DNA of 64,000 nt from Cydia pomonella (lineage: Eukaryota > Arthropoda > Insecta > Lepidoptera > Tortricidae), in the NCBI RefSeq assembly GCF_033807575.1, contig NC_084715.1, positions 8,605,349 to 8,669,348 of the forward strand, read 5' to 3'. Made by a program: the position numbers and the translations under genes. The notes beneath the pieces are model-generated. The model was given only the letters and a program-made list of their open reading frames with translations. It ran no database searches and was not told the DNA's origin. Positions 33,121 to 43,965 of the stretch are shown piece by piece; position 1 is the stretch's first letter; each line of letters starts with the position of its first letter.

Positions 33121-33262
33121 TATGCAACAGTTGTATGAGAAGGGTCAAAAAAGGCGAGTGGCGGGAGTTACAATGTGAGCCGGAGCCAAAGGCGTAAGCA
33201 ACATTGTAAAGGAATACGCCACGAGCATTTTTTGACCTACTTATACAACGTTGCATACAATA
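33121..33262. repeat. Hairpin MITE of about 140 bp
   Basis: TATGCAACAGTTGTATGAGA and the reverse complement of the right end, TATGCAACGTTGTATAAGTA, pair over about 40 bp, including GGTCAAAAAA and the GTGGCG motif further in. Confidence 0.8.
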
Positions 33263-33954
33263 TTTTTCCTACGAGTCAACAAAAATAATACTTTAAACTA
33301 GTGTAGAATCATAGAGGTAAACAAATCAAAAGTATACAGTTAAAATACGCGAGCATACCTTCTTACGCGCCCGGCCCGCCGCGGCCCGGCTGGTCAGCGA
33401 CACTTTCTCATAAGTCGTAACTCATGAGGCCCCAGGGCCAAGTACCAGTACCTGCTCTTTGCTAAATTAAATTTTTGGACTGTTTTTTTTCTCAATTTTG
33501 GCCCCAGTAGCCTATGGAGACTAACAAACGACGCTAAGTGGTCTTCGTAGTCTATGGATATTGTTATATTACGAGTGTCACATGAGTGTTTCTGAATTAT
33601 GAAGTAGACGGTCTGCGCCAGTCTCCCGGCAGTTTTGGAGTCCCAATATTATTATTCCCAACGATATATTTAGCTACTTAAAGTTAGTAGCGGTTACCCG
33701 CTATGAAACTTAGTTCCCACTAGGGAATTAACTATAAATATACTACCGTAATATCGACGATATCGTACCTAGCAAAATACAAACATGAAAACAATGTGAT
33801 GATCTGATGATGCGCAACTTCTAAAGAACAAAGTAACTTGTGGAACTCTTAAAGCAACACTTTGTTGAACTGTTAATAAAGACCATTCAATTATGGCATT
33901 AAAACTGTTGTTGTTGTAACTACATACTAACATACAATAATTATAACCTTTTTT

Positions 33955-34105
33955 GTAACGAGCATATGGTGTCCCACTGCTGGGCAAAGCCCCCCCCCCC
34001 CGCCCCCTAAGACCAATCTTCCCGATTAACTGCAGCATCCGTCCAGTTGCTGAGAAATGCGTCCAGATCGCGCCATCTCCGTAAGACCATGTCGACCATG
34101 CCGGC
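33955..34105 (-). mobile_element. Non-LTR retrotransposon C-terminal fragment
   Basis: Minus-strand translation gives MVLRRWRDLDAFLSNWTDAA, then NREDW, a stop, and after a poly-G tract FAQQWDT. This DD(L)DAF...W...RE.W...GEAFAQQWD pattern ends the ORF of a common moth LINE family (RTE-like by my recall). Dead fragment. Confidence 0.7.
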
Positions 34106-34149
34106 GTTTACGTTATAACACTTGTAACCTTAAAAACAACAGATTTAAA

Positions 34150-34490
34150 ACAAAAAATCTAATGATTAGTGGATGTTTTTGCCAGACAGTTTAATTTTAA
34201 CTCTATTCGTTTGCACTTTTATTAGGGACACACGACATTTACTTATAAATACATATATCTTTGAACGCTACGCATCCAGCTTTATCATGCGAACGGCTAA
34301 GGAGTGGAATTCACTTCCTGCAAATCTATTCCTAGTCCACTATAATTTGGATCTTCTTTCTTTTCGAGAGTAAATAGACATCTTTTAGGTAAGTATGTTC
34401 CATCCTAGACTGCATCGGCACTTACCATCAGGTGAGATTGTGGTGGTGTGGTCAAATGCTTACCTTTTCCTAATAAAAAATAATAATATA
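34150..34490 (+). mobile_element. LINE 3' end (reverse transcriptase C-terminus and tail)
   Basis: The open frame ends with RTAKEWNSLPANLF and LLSFRE, a pattern typical of the last residues of Jockey/CR1-type reverse transcriptase ORFs. It is followed by CTTACCATCAGGTGAGATTG and an A-rich TAATAAAAAATAATAA tail. 5'-truncated and inactive. Confidence 0.65.
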
Positions 34491-34721
34491 TTAATTACAC
34501 ACAAGGACAGTTATTCCATTTCCTTTCTATCTACATAATAACAAACATTGCATATCTACAAAATTATTCAAATCGATATCATGTCATAAATTTTGCATTG
34601 TTCTCGATAGAGTTTGATATTTATAAGTAGAAGCCAGTGTTAATTAAGTTAATCAATAATTTATGCTAGTATCTGGGTGCCCCACAGGTCATCGTCGTTC
34701 GTCGAAATTGCTAGTAGCTTT

Positions 34722-35122
34722 AAAGGTATCATTCGGATTCAGACTAAGTACAGGGTATTTGTTCCGAAAAGACAGCTCATGGTGCAAGAGGCTGGTCGAA
34801 TGGAGACCTTGGGGAGAGTCGCTCTCAGCAGGGAAGCCAAAAATGCGTTGGTATGATGATATCAAGCGAACAACTGGATCAAAATGGGTTCATAGAGCGC
34901 AAAATAAAGATTGACAAGCCGTAAGAAGAAGAAGAGACAGCAGCATTACTGTTGCAGTATTCTAGCGCGACATTACTGCCGAATGCATTGCTACTGCAAA
35001 CGTCAAAATCTATGTTTATGCCCGGAATTTAGAAATTCGCGGCAGCCTTGCAGTTGGCAGCAATGTCGTGCTGCATTACTGTAGCAGTAATACTGGTGCA
35101 GTCTGAATCCGAACAGTACCTT
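34722..35122. mobile_element. Inverted-repeat element interrupted by a LINE fragment
   Basis: Ends: AAAGGTATCATTCGGATTCA on the left and, reverse complemented, AAGGTACTGTTCGGATTCAG on the right. The interior from about 34930 carries GCAGTATTCTAGC and TTACTGTAGCAGTAATACTG. Between them 34749-34919 encodes RWYDDIKRTTGSKW and AQNKD, a LINE ORF tail, so a retroelement piece has landed in, or been captured by, the MITE. Confidence 0.65.
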
Positions 35123-35129
35123 AAGTAAT

Positions 35130-37403
35130 CAATCGTGGTAAATTGGGAGTGGTATAATTATTATCGCCTTTAGGGTTTACTTTAAATTATTAGTTTTTGA
35201 GTTTCCGTAGCCAAAATGGCAAAAACATAGCCCATATAATTTCGTCATACCTGCCTCTCCGTCCGTATGTAACAGCTATTTTACTCTAAAAAGTAAAATA
35301 AGTTGTGGAGTTGCAGGCGTCCATAACTACGGTGATCGCTCACCATCAGGCAGGTCCTATGCTTCTTTGCCACCGATTTTGTATAAAAAAAGATAAATAG
35401 AATAAAAAAAATGTTTTTTCCAAGGCTGAATTATTTAGAAGTGTGCTTGAGATGACTTCACCGGTATTATGAGCCTCATAATTAGCAGGTTACTAAACGA
35501 TTAGGCCAATTCGAATGTACGCTGACATCAGAATGTATGTCGTTTAGTTATATGAATGTACGAGCGAAATTTTGCCAATAAAAACCGCAACTTTTGATAT
35601 AAAAAAAATCGCACGGACTCGTTCTTAAGTTATATATTTGAGAAGATTGTGAAAAGTGTTTAAATAAAAAGGTCTCTAGCTAGATACATGGTCATACGAC
35701 GCGTTGACAAATTTAAATATGTATACTTCTTATTTAAATAGGTGAACAAATTTCAATTACATAGGTAAATTACAAATAGTATATAAATTGCGTATATCTA
35801 AGTATACATTTTTCATCAACATCATTTTCAGTAGGTATAAACAATCGATTGTCCCCTCCTTACTTAGTTTACTTAAATTATAAGTATGTAATTAGTTCGC
35901 AAGTTTTCTAACACAATATATTATTGTAATAGAAATTAAAAAATGATTTAAAAAACGACGTTTTTATTCCACCGATTTTTAGCTCATAATCCTAGATATT
36001 AAACACGCGTGCTTTTTCAGAATATTATAACACTCGTGCTTTTTCATTATATTATTCGACTGAGTTAAGAAGGTAACTGATTGCTAATAATATGCATGGA
36101 AACGGAGCCTTCTTAATTTGGTCGAGTAATACTTTTGTTTTAACCAACTATTAGGTTTCAAATGTTAGTTCAAAGAGGTTTTATCACACCAAACATAATT
36201 TATAGATTAAATTATCTCGTAAATAACATAAAATTGACGCTGCCAGTAATACTAATAGAGGCAAGAGCCAAGAACGATAGCCTTTTACCATCAAAATCAG
36301 GTGAAAAATAATTGGCGGCATATGAAACTTTTATTCAATGGAAAACGTATTGGTAGCTTACTTCAATGAACTGGCGAATAAGTGCCTACAAGCCCACGCT
36401 TTGGTGCAATCATTCGATGTTAAAACTGTAAGCCACCATTTGAAAATTGTACTTTCACTGCTTTGACAAAAAAAATCTAATTTATAAGTTTTATTTTTCC
36501 CCGCAAGTGCGTTGAAAAACGTCGTATGAAAAGCGTGTGCATTGGTTACAGCTCGCTTAGAGCTCGCGCGCACAATATCGCCTCGTGTGTAATGACCAAC
36601 TTAGCACACTTGTATCATAATGTACTATTATAGTATTACATATAAAATATCTACTGAAGACAGACAAACTACGACGCACCAAACTACTGTGGTAGCTGGC
36701 ACAATAGTTATTAGTTTCACAAGGGGGAAAATTGTTGTTTAACCCTTCGTCCTACTAGATACCCGAGCAAGCGTAAGATCCAAATTCAAATCTTGAGCGT
36801 TGTGAGGGGTTTAACTAAACGCACAAGGGTTAAACAAACTTTGCTAACAAGTTGAAACAAAAAATTTCACCACACCAACGCGAGAAAAACCTTATGAACG
36901 TTATTAAATACCTATTTATCCCTCAAACACATCTTTTAAAAGTCAATTAAAGCAGCCAGTATGAGGAAACAGCTCAAGATTTGCATCAAACTACTTTGCC
37001 ACTCTTGTTGATAAAATACAGCTTTCTCATCCGATTTTGAAGAATAAAGAGATCCTTAACGAGCTGGCGTGGTAAAACATACTCTAACAGACTTCTTACA
37101 ATTTTAAAACAAAGCAAGTTTTAAAGCAAACACACATTCGTCCGCCGCACAGAAAACCACATCAAATCATTCGAATCAAATTTAAACTAGGTTGGTAATC
37201 CTTAATTATTTTCATATAATACCCGTCTTTTTGCATCGGGTGTTAAAAACTAGATAAATAAATAAATGCGACATGAAACTTAAATCGGTTTAACAATTCG
37301 GTCAGCATCAAACTAAAAGCGAGTTGAGGTTTCCGTATAGCGTTTTTATAAGCTTCAATATATATGTATGTTTATGTTTGCAAACATCAATCCTACATCA
37401 TTT
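35130..37403. other. Intergenic upstream region beyond the lipase 3' end
   Basis: Contains a 'ggaaccct' family fragment (35200-35290), a LINE 3' tail (35305-35395, GGAGTTGCAGGCGTCCATA...A-run), an imperfect hairpin at 36006-36130 and a repeat at 36715-36905 related to 28025-28622. No supported gene. Confidence 0.5.
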
Positions 37404-38651
37404 TCAACTTAGTGTCACATTACTATATCCTATCGCATTTGTACTTTGTCTAATGTCATTATAAAGTTTTAAGTATTTCAAAACCTTTGGAAATAACACG
37501 CTCCTTATATTCCTATTAATCACCATATCTAAATGATTCCAGAGAGGATCTTCCATGACCACGAACTCTTTAAGATTAGGTAGTTTGCTTACAAGCCACT
37601 CCGTGTCAATGGTGTCCACCAAGCCATCGTTCTTTCCATGGAAGACATAAATTGGCACAGTAACGGCTGACAAGTTAAATTCTGGCGGATCTCCTCCATA
37701 CAACTCCATGTTTTTCTCTGGTCCATAATCAAATTTACAGAACCTATCAACGTTTAAGCTTTGTCCGTATCGAACGATGTTTTTGGTTGAAGTTCCTGCC
37801 GGAAAATGCGTCAATGCCATCTTCAAGGTTTCCGTCGATAATGATAAGGGATGTGGCGCATCTAGAATAGATATGATACTGTACAGCAACTCCGGTATAT
37901 ACTGGCAAAGCAAATTTATCGGATCCAGCATTCCTTTCCACATATACTCTACCATGCCTATCTTTTGTAAAATATGTTGGTATTTCCATGTAAACGTAGC
38001 CATAGTCCTGAAAAATATGGATTTTGTGTGTGTATGTTTGGTCGCTGGCGCCAGTCCGATGAGAACTTTCACTTTGTCGCTGTACCCGGGTCTTTCGGAA
38101 CACATGACAAAAAAACTCCCTGATCCTTGCGAAACACCAATAAAGTTAAGTTGAGGTTCCTCGGTGTGGTTTAACACTAAATCTATGGTTGCTGGTAAGT
38201 CATATTTTCCAATTTCATCGACCGAGAAATCCCAGAATTCTGTGTCCCTGTCAGGATCCAGGGTGATATGACTCCTGCCATCGTACGTTCCCCGAGCATT
38301 ACCTACCCAGACATCGTAGCAAGAGTCTGCGAGTAGGTACGGTAGTCCATTGTCAACACCAGCGTCCAAAAAGCAGTCCGCACTAGCCAATAGACCATTT
38401 ATAAGTAGCACTGGTGTTTTTGTTTTTTGGCCATCACATTTTGCACTGTAAGTAATCCTGTACAAGTTCAGAAGGTATCCATCTTCTGTCTGTACAGTGT
38501 AGTTTTTACTGATGTAACCGTGTTGTGCGACTATTTGTGTGAAATTCCGATCGTCACGTCCCGTGCAGAGTTGTAAAATTACCCGAACGGTTGAGAACGT
38601 TGTGAGACATCCCAAAAGGAATACAGACACGAGCGCACAGTTTAGTGCCAT
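37404..38651 (-). CDS. Secreted acid-lipase-family hydrolase (lipase 1/3-like), intronless
   Basis: 415 residues in one open frame, the usual length of insect neutral/acid lipases (AB-hydrolase-associated lipase family). These hydrolyse acylglycerols or sterol esters, typically in gut or fat body. A hydrophobic signal peptide covers about residues 1-21. The AB-hydrolase-associated region is at about 38-100 (HGYISKNYTVQTEDGYLLNL), then YLLADSCYDVWVGNARG and FWDFSVDEIGKYDLPA. The predicted triad is Ser174 in GVSQG, Asp342 in HGKNDGLVD and His373 in WNHLDMV. Potential N-glycosylation sites are N36, N50, N161, N326 and N411. Two changes from the family norm are that the nucleophile elbow is GVSQG rather than GHSQG and that the oxyanion-loop HGLL is NGLL (86-89). 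The triad is complete, so activity is plausible. Start at 38651 is set by the signal peptide. Confidence 0.93.
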   Translation of the reverse strand: MALNCALVSVFLLGCLTTFSTVRVILQLCTGRDDRNFTQIVAQHGYISKNYTVQTEDGYLLNLYRITYSAKCDGQKTKTPVLLINGLLASADCFLDAGVDNGLPYLLADSCYDVWVGNARGTYDGRSHITLDPDRDTEFWDFSVDEIGKYDLPATIDLVLNHTEEPQLNFIGVSQGSGSFFVMCSERPGYSDKVKVLIGLAPATKHTHTKSIFFRTMATFTWKYQHILQKIGMVEYMWKGMLDPINLLCQYIPELLYSIISILDAPHPLSLSTETLKMALTHFPAGTSTKNIVRYGQSLNVDRFCKFDYGPEKNMELYGGDPPEFNLSAVTVPIYVFHGKNDGLVDTIDTEWLVSKLPNLKEFVVMEDPLWNHLDMVINRNIRSVLFPKVLKYLKLYNDIRQSTNAIGYSNVTLS

Positions 38652-39176
38652 GTCTGATATGTACTAAGATGAATAAATTTGTGTTATATGTACATAAATG
38701 AGAGTAGGTACACCAGATTGTGATCATAAACGTAACAAAGTCTCGTTGTACTTTGTCTGATGTATAGGGTGCGTTTACAAATGAATTACTTTATTACGCG
38801 ACAAAGGCACGGAAAGGTTTATATTTACAGCTTTCTATAAAATAATGTATACAAGGTGATTTCGTTATGTCTCACCATCCACTGAGTGGTGAACATTTTA
38901 GGTCATACTGAACAACTTTTACTATGGAGCCAACCCCAAAATCGCCATAAATAAATCTGATGTTCCATACAAAACATTGACATGTCACTCGCTGAAACGT
39001 ATGAGACAGCAGATTTTTTTTTTGTTTTCCGGGTTGGCCAAATAGTAAAATTTGTTTAGTATTACTTGATATTCAGTGACCCATCAGAGTGTACTATGGC
39101 CAGACATAACCAAAGCACTCTGTATAATTTATGTATATTATTTATATTTTACAAGCTTTTCTTTAACTTGCCTGTT
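38652..39176. other. 5' flank of the lipase gene
   Basis: AT-rich. No clear TATA/initiator pair at a convincing distance from the ATG. Nothing else recognised before the MITE at 39177. Confidence 0.4.
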
Positions 39177-39293
39177 AAGGGGCCCATTGATTACCAGCTC
39201 GCCGGACGATATCGATCTGTCAGTTATTCGCGACTGTCAGCTTTTGCGAATAACTGACAGGTCGATATCGATATCGTCGAGTGGGGCTTCTTT
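39177..39293. repeat. Palindromic MITE, 'AAGGGG(C/T)CCA' family, copy 2
   Basis: TAAGGGGCCCATTGATTACC at the left and GATATCGAT...CTGTCAGTTATTCGC inner arms on both sides. The outer right arm is degraded (GTGGGGCTTC). Same family as 4350-4475. Confidence 0.8.
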
Positions 39294-39309
39294 ATTTAGT
39301 GTGGGACAA

Positions 39310-39590
39310 ATGGAAGCTAAATGTGACCCAGTTCCCGATTTCCGATTGGACTGAAATTTTGCATACATATGTAAATCGGATAACAACGCAATATTGATGA
39401 CATGGAACTGATCAAATGATGGAGACCGGAGGTGGCCATGGGAACTCGGTGATAAAACAATGCAAACTGTGTTTGGGGCTGTTAGAATTGTCTCGATGAG
39501 TATTAGTTGCCTGTGGAAAGAAAAGTACAGTCGGCGATAAAAGCTTGTACCAAAAATGAAATTTTTGCAAAAAACTTATTTATTATATTT
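39310..39590 (+). repeat. Dispersed repeat, copy 2
   Basis: Shares GACCCA(G/C)TT(C/T)CC, GGTGATAAAACAATGCAA, GTCTCGATGAGTATTAGTTG and GCGATAAAAGCTTGTACCAA with 50490-50800. The inverse copy is at 29630-29895. Noncoding. Confidence 0.8.
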
Positions 39591-39833
39591 CTATGATATT
39601 GTCAATTGTCATCAATTCGTTTTCAGCTCTTACAAAACTTTATTCACGGAGCACTTATGGGATCATTTTGGTTTTCATAATCAGTAAAATTTAACGTTTA
39701 TACCTAAAATTTGGAGCTGTTATAGCAACTATCATCACTAACACTATGAATAAACCATAACTGCTTATTTTTAACTGATGAAAAATGAAAAAGAAAGACT
39801 AATAATCATATTGTGTATTAGAAGAGCTGTTTA

Positions 39834-40165
39834 TCAATGAAACGCCTGATGAAGGGACACCTACCTCAGTCACTCAAACGTAGGCTCATGAACATCTGCG
39901 TTCTTCCAGTTTTGTGTCAATGAAACACCTGATAAAGGGACACCTACCTCAGTCACTCAAACGTAGGCTCATGAACATCTGCGTTCTTCCAGTTTTGTGT
40001 CAATGAAACACCTGATAAAGGGACACCTACCTCTGTCACTCAAACGAAGGCTCATAGACATCTGCGTTTTTCCAGTTATTTGTCAATGAAACACCTGATG
40101 AAGGGACACCTACCTCTGTCACTCAAACGTAGGCTTCATGGACATCTGCGTTCTTCCAGTTCCCA
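39834..40165 (+). repeat. 83-bp minisatellite, four units, derived from a LINE ORF
   Basis: Units start TCAATGAAAC(G/A)CCTGAT at 39834, 39917, 40000 and 40083, spaced exactly 83 bp apart, with few differences between units. The unit encodes part of the LINE protein that continues downstream (KGHLPLSLKRRLMDICVLPV read across a one-base slip). Because 83 is not a multiple of 3, the expansion destroyed the frame. Confidence 0.9.
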
Positions 40166-40680
40166 CCTACGGTGCTCAGATTTGGTCTTTAACGGAAGCT
40201 CAGAAGTCCAAACTTGAAGTTTGCCAGAGAGCAACTGGAACGCAGCATATTAGGTGTAAAATTAAGGTCCGGAACACCACGTTGCGCTTTAAGACTCAAA
40301 TAATAGATGGTGAGTAAGGTTTCCAGAGCTCTACGAGGGGGGGTTAGGGTCGGCAACGCGCATGTAACTCCTCTGGAGTTGCAGGCGTACATAGGCTACG
40401 GAGACTGCTTACCATCAAGCGGGTCGTATGCTTGTTGTCCACCGACGTAGTATTAAAAAAAACCTAGCTCGGAAAGCCGCTAAGTTGATGTGGTACTGTG
40501 CTGCTCAAGTGATCATATCTGTCGAATGCCGGACGAACTATGGGCCATGAAATGTGGAAGCTTCACGAGTCAAACCGAGGAACCGGCAGACCTGGTCGGC
40601 GATGGTAAAATAACTTAGATATAGCACCATAGAGAGACGAGTGCAAAAAGAGGGGGGAGGCTTTTACCAGCAGTAAAGTA
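40166..40680 (+). mobile_element. RTE-like LINE ORF fragment split by a second LINE/SINE tail
   Basis: Reads VPTYGAQIWSLTEAQKSKLE then VCQRATGTQ and VRNTTLRFKTQIIDG, a hallmark segment downstream of reverse transcriptase in moth LINEs. At about 40317-40468 it is interrupted by a different 3' tail (GGAGTTGCAGGCGTACATAG then GCTTACCATCAAGCGGG and an A-run). The first LINE resumes with DELWAMKCGSF and ends in a diverged GEAFAQQ region. Inactive, nested insertion. Confidence 0.75.
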
Positions 40681-40689
40681 TAAAAAAAT

Positions 40690-41067
40690 AAAATGAAAAG
40701 ATATTGTAGACATCATTTTAAGCGTTATACTTGTTGCTGCAAATTGGATGATTATCACATTGTACTGAATGGACGTGACGTGATCCAAGAAGAAGGCACG
40801 CATGAGACGATGCAAGAACCGCGTTAGACGTACGACGTACTAAATATGTAGAGAAATAACTACATTACTGTTATATCGATAATATAACTAATGTATGTGT
40901 AATATTGCATTTCAATTATAGGTATTAAAAAAAAGACCACTCGTAGTAGGCAGGGCTCGAAAACTCCGCACTCATCCTATCAAACTGACCAAGACGTCGA
41001 AACTAAAATAATGTCACATGTAGATCCTGAAGTATACAACAAACTTCCCGATAAATAGTGCGGGTAG
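40690..41067. other. Intergenic, no gene seen
   Basis: AT-rich spacer between a LINE fragment and a MITE; nothing recognised. Confidence 0.4.
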
Positions 41068-41728
41068 TACAGTCAGCATCAAAAGTAGCGGATGAAACAA
41101 CTCGCCAAAAGTATCTGATATTCCGGATAACTTTTCCAAAAAAAGATGAATTTCTAAAATTCCAGTTTAAACATATATCTTTTACAGTGTTAGTTGTTCT
41201 ATATTAAAGACATCACTTTTTGTTAAGAGGCTGTCAACACCCAATGTCCTTGAAATTGATGTTACTTAAACAGTTTTTTAAGAAAAACTATTTGTTTTAG
41301 TCAAGTAAGAAAAATATGTGTTCATATTAATTATATTTCAAAGACCGTGGTTGTACTCGATACACGATTGAACGAAATCGGCTCGATAGAAAATAATTGC
41401 AAAGATTGGTCTTATAATCACACTTAAACGGTTTTATGTCTTTATTGTTTTGACTTATGGGTCTGCAATTAAAATCACAATTTCAAAACATTTATATCTA
41501 AACCGTGGTTGAGTAAAATATTACACTAATATTCCACTTTTTTTTATTTAAATATTTTTCTTATTATTCCCTTGCCCAGGCCCAGTAACATGCGACAGTG
41601 CTATCTCATTTACTCCGATACAAATAGACAGTGTGCGCGCTTTAGGTATTGACAGCCTCTTAAGCTGTTACAGAATGGTAGATACTTATGCAGCGTTATT
41701 TGATCCGCTACTTTTGATGCTGACTGTA
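41068..41728. mobile_element. MITE with TACAGTCAGCATCAAAAG ends, containing a second MITE
   Basis: Left end TACAGTCAGCATCAAAAGTA, and the right end is its reverse complement. The same element without the inner insertion is at 55599-55834 (236 bp). The inner element occupies 41227-41659. Noncoding. Confidence 0.9.
41227..41659. mobile_element. TTAA-flanked MITE (piggyBac-type target site)
   Basis: 433 bp with 15-bp ends GAGGCTGTCAACACC and (reverse complement) GAGGCTGTCAATACC. TTAA lies directly on both sides (41223-41226, 41660-41663). The intact relative at 55599-55834 has a single TTAA at this place, so insertion and duplication are shown directly. TTAA choice is characteristic of piggyBac (also Kolobok) transposases. 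Confidence 0.9.
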
Positions 41729-43427
41729 CCCAAATATTATTTTAAAAAATTAAGAAAATTGCTCTTGGACTACAGTACTCTTTCTTCGATATTAAATATT
41801 TCTTTGACCTACCTAATAATTTATAAATGGAATTTAATAATAATTATGTAATATATATCTAATTTAATTGAATAATTGACATTGTTACTATTCTAATACT
41901 TTAATTTATTTGAATGTTATATTGCAACTGACTGACTAATGCCTAAATAACTTTACATGTATTATTTATAATAATATAAATACATAAAAATAAGTAGATA
42001 TAATATTGATTTATTCCTTAAAATGATGATGCGTATTTACTACACCTTATAAAAAAGAGGCACCCGACGCGACTGTTTGTATGTATGTAAGTTCGCGATA
42101 AACTCAAAACTACTGAACAGATTTTCATGCGGTTTTCACCTATCAATAGCATGATTCTTGAGGAAGGTGTAGGTGTATAATTTGTTAAGTTCTACCTGTG
42201 CAAAGCCAGGGCGGGTCGTCAATGTTAAAAAAATACGTAGAATTTTTACCGTTTGTGATCCTGACTGTTTTATGGAATTACTTTCTTATGTTATTATGGT
42301 GCCAGTATGCATATCTCCTTATCCACAACAACGTCATCAATGCGAGAGCTCTGTATGTACGTAACATGCCCTTGAAGGCGCTTTGACCCGATCGCCTACT
42401 ATTGGGTACAAGTAAATGGTATTGATCAGCATAATAAATCTAGTGTAAGAATTTTCACCAAGCGCGCGGGGTGGGGGGGGGGGGGCACCAGTAGTGTCTA
42501 CGTGCACCTGACTACAACAATTATTACAAGGGTAACACACACGTATACCTATTGAATAGGGTCATTGATATCGGCTTTTTAGGATTCCGTACCGTACCGT
42601 GCCGTTTTACTTAACAATAGACAAAGGATTAGCCCGTCGATGCCAACCACAAATCGAACGACTATTATATACAAAAGGAACCCTTATGGTGCGACTCTGT
42701 TCGTCCGTCCGTCTGTCACATTGCTAAATATCTCGAGAAATACCTAAGCTATCGATTTGAAATTTGGAACAGTAATGAACAACGCTAAGCCAGACATATT
42801 GGAAGTGTTATTTATTTATTTATTTATATTCATTATGGAAAATGCTCAATATTTCATATTCTAGTTACTAGGTCAAGTGGGGTATCATTTGAATGAACTC
42901 AAATTGAACATTACAATACAAATTATTTTATTAGTATTTTAAATTTAATTTGCACTGAAGACACCTTCTTTCAAATAAAACAAAAAATTTTGAAATCGGT
43001 TCACATGATAAAGAATTATCCCTGAAAAACCAATATACATACAGATTGCACAAATTAGTCAGCCAATTTGCCCATAGATGGCGCTGCACCGTACACAATT
43101 ATGCATTTTATTTACCACCTTGTCATACAACGAAACCAAGACTGACGTCTTGGTAAAATATAATACCTAAGAATTTATTTTGCCATAATGTTTATTGTCC
43201 TAATATTATTTCTCCTAAGATTACCCGTATAAATGGGTTGATAGGTTTATTTATAGGCTTTTCACATAACTTGGGTTTTCACTAAGAATTATATTTTAGG
43301 TACTACATATTAATTAGGTAGTTGGACGAAGGAAATTGCTCTTATGCACCTTTTCTGCGTTTTAAAGGCTTCATAAGCATTTGTTGATCGAGATCTAAAA
43401 ATTAGGTACTACCCAGGACAAGTCCTA
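41729..43427. other. Intergenic with repeat fragments
   Basis: 42050-42220 (AACTCAAAACTACTGAACAG then GCGGTTTTCACCTATCAATA and ending GCCAGGGCGGGTCGTC) resembles a widespread moth repeat, possibly Helitron-related. 42575-42780 is a 'ggaaccct' family fragment with GTCCGTCCGTCTGTC. A poly-G run of about 15 lies near 42470. No supported gene. Confidence 0.5.
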
Positions 43428-43768
43428 TACCGGGTGTTTCCTGTAACAGGAGCAATAAATTAAACTGTAGGCTGTGCTCCACAAACTCGCCAACATTTGT
43501 TCAGCAACTTTTAAAAATAACTTGTTTTAATTTTTATTGCACATTGAAGTTAATTCTAAGGCGCAATGTATTTCGAATTTTGTAACGTATAAAGCGTTAC
43601 AAGCAACGTGAAACACACTGATGTCAGCGTAAAATATTGAATTTGTTTGAAAAAGATAAATTCTAAAGATTTCATAATTTTTGAAAGTTGTTAATCAAAA
43701 GTTATATCGTTTTAGGAGTACAATATATGGTTAATTATTTGCCCGTGTTACAGGAAACTCCCGGTATA
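43427..43768. mobile_element. MITE with about 35-bp inverted ends (TACCGGGTGTTTCCTG)
   Basis: Left TACCGGGTGTTTCCTGTAAC and right (reverse complement) TACCGGGAGTTTCCTGTAAC, continuing with few mismatches to TTAA. It has a TA at each border, which suggests a mariner-type non-autonomous element. About 340 bp, noncoding. Confidence 0.8.
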
Positions 43769-43965
43769 AAGTAATTATGCAGGCACATTTACTATACCTA
43801 GTTCGTTTTTATAGAATTAGAAAACAAAATATTGAAAAAAGCTTTTAAAAAAGAATGTAAATGTTCATATATGTATGATATGATTTATAATTGTTACATG
43901 TTTGCCGTGGCTTATTTTTCAAAAGTGTTTTTCAATAATAAAGACACGTAAAAATGTAACCTTCT

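Noticed and set aside
33965..34000. Poly-C tract as a functional G-quadruplex site
   Set aside because: It lies within a dead LINE fragment where a coding G-run expanded; no context suggests function.
37777..38154. 125-codon frame opposite the lipase (and a 118-codon frame in another phase)
   Set aside because: Shadows of the real lipase coding sequence, which has intact family motifs in its own frame.
39834..40165. CRISPR-like array of four repeats
   Set aside because: Units are contiguous 83-bp copies without unique spacers, in an animal genome, and derive from a LINE.
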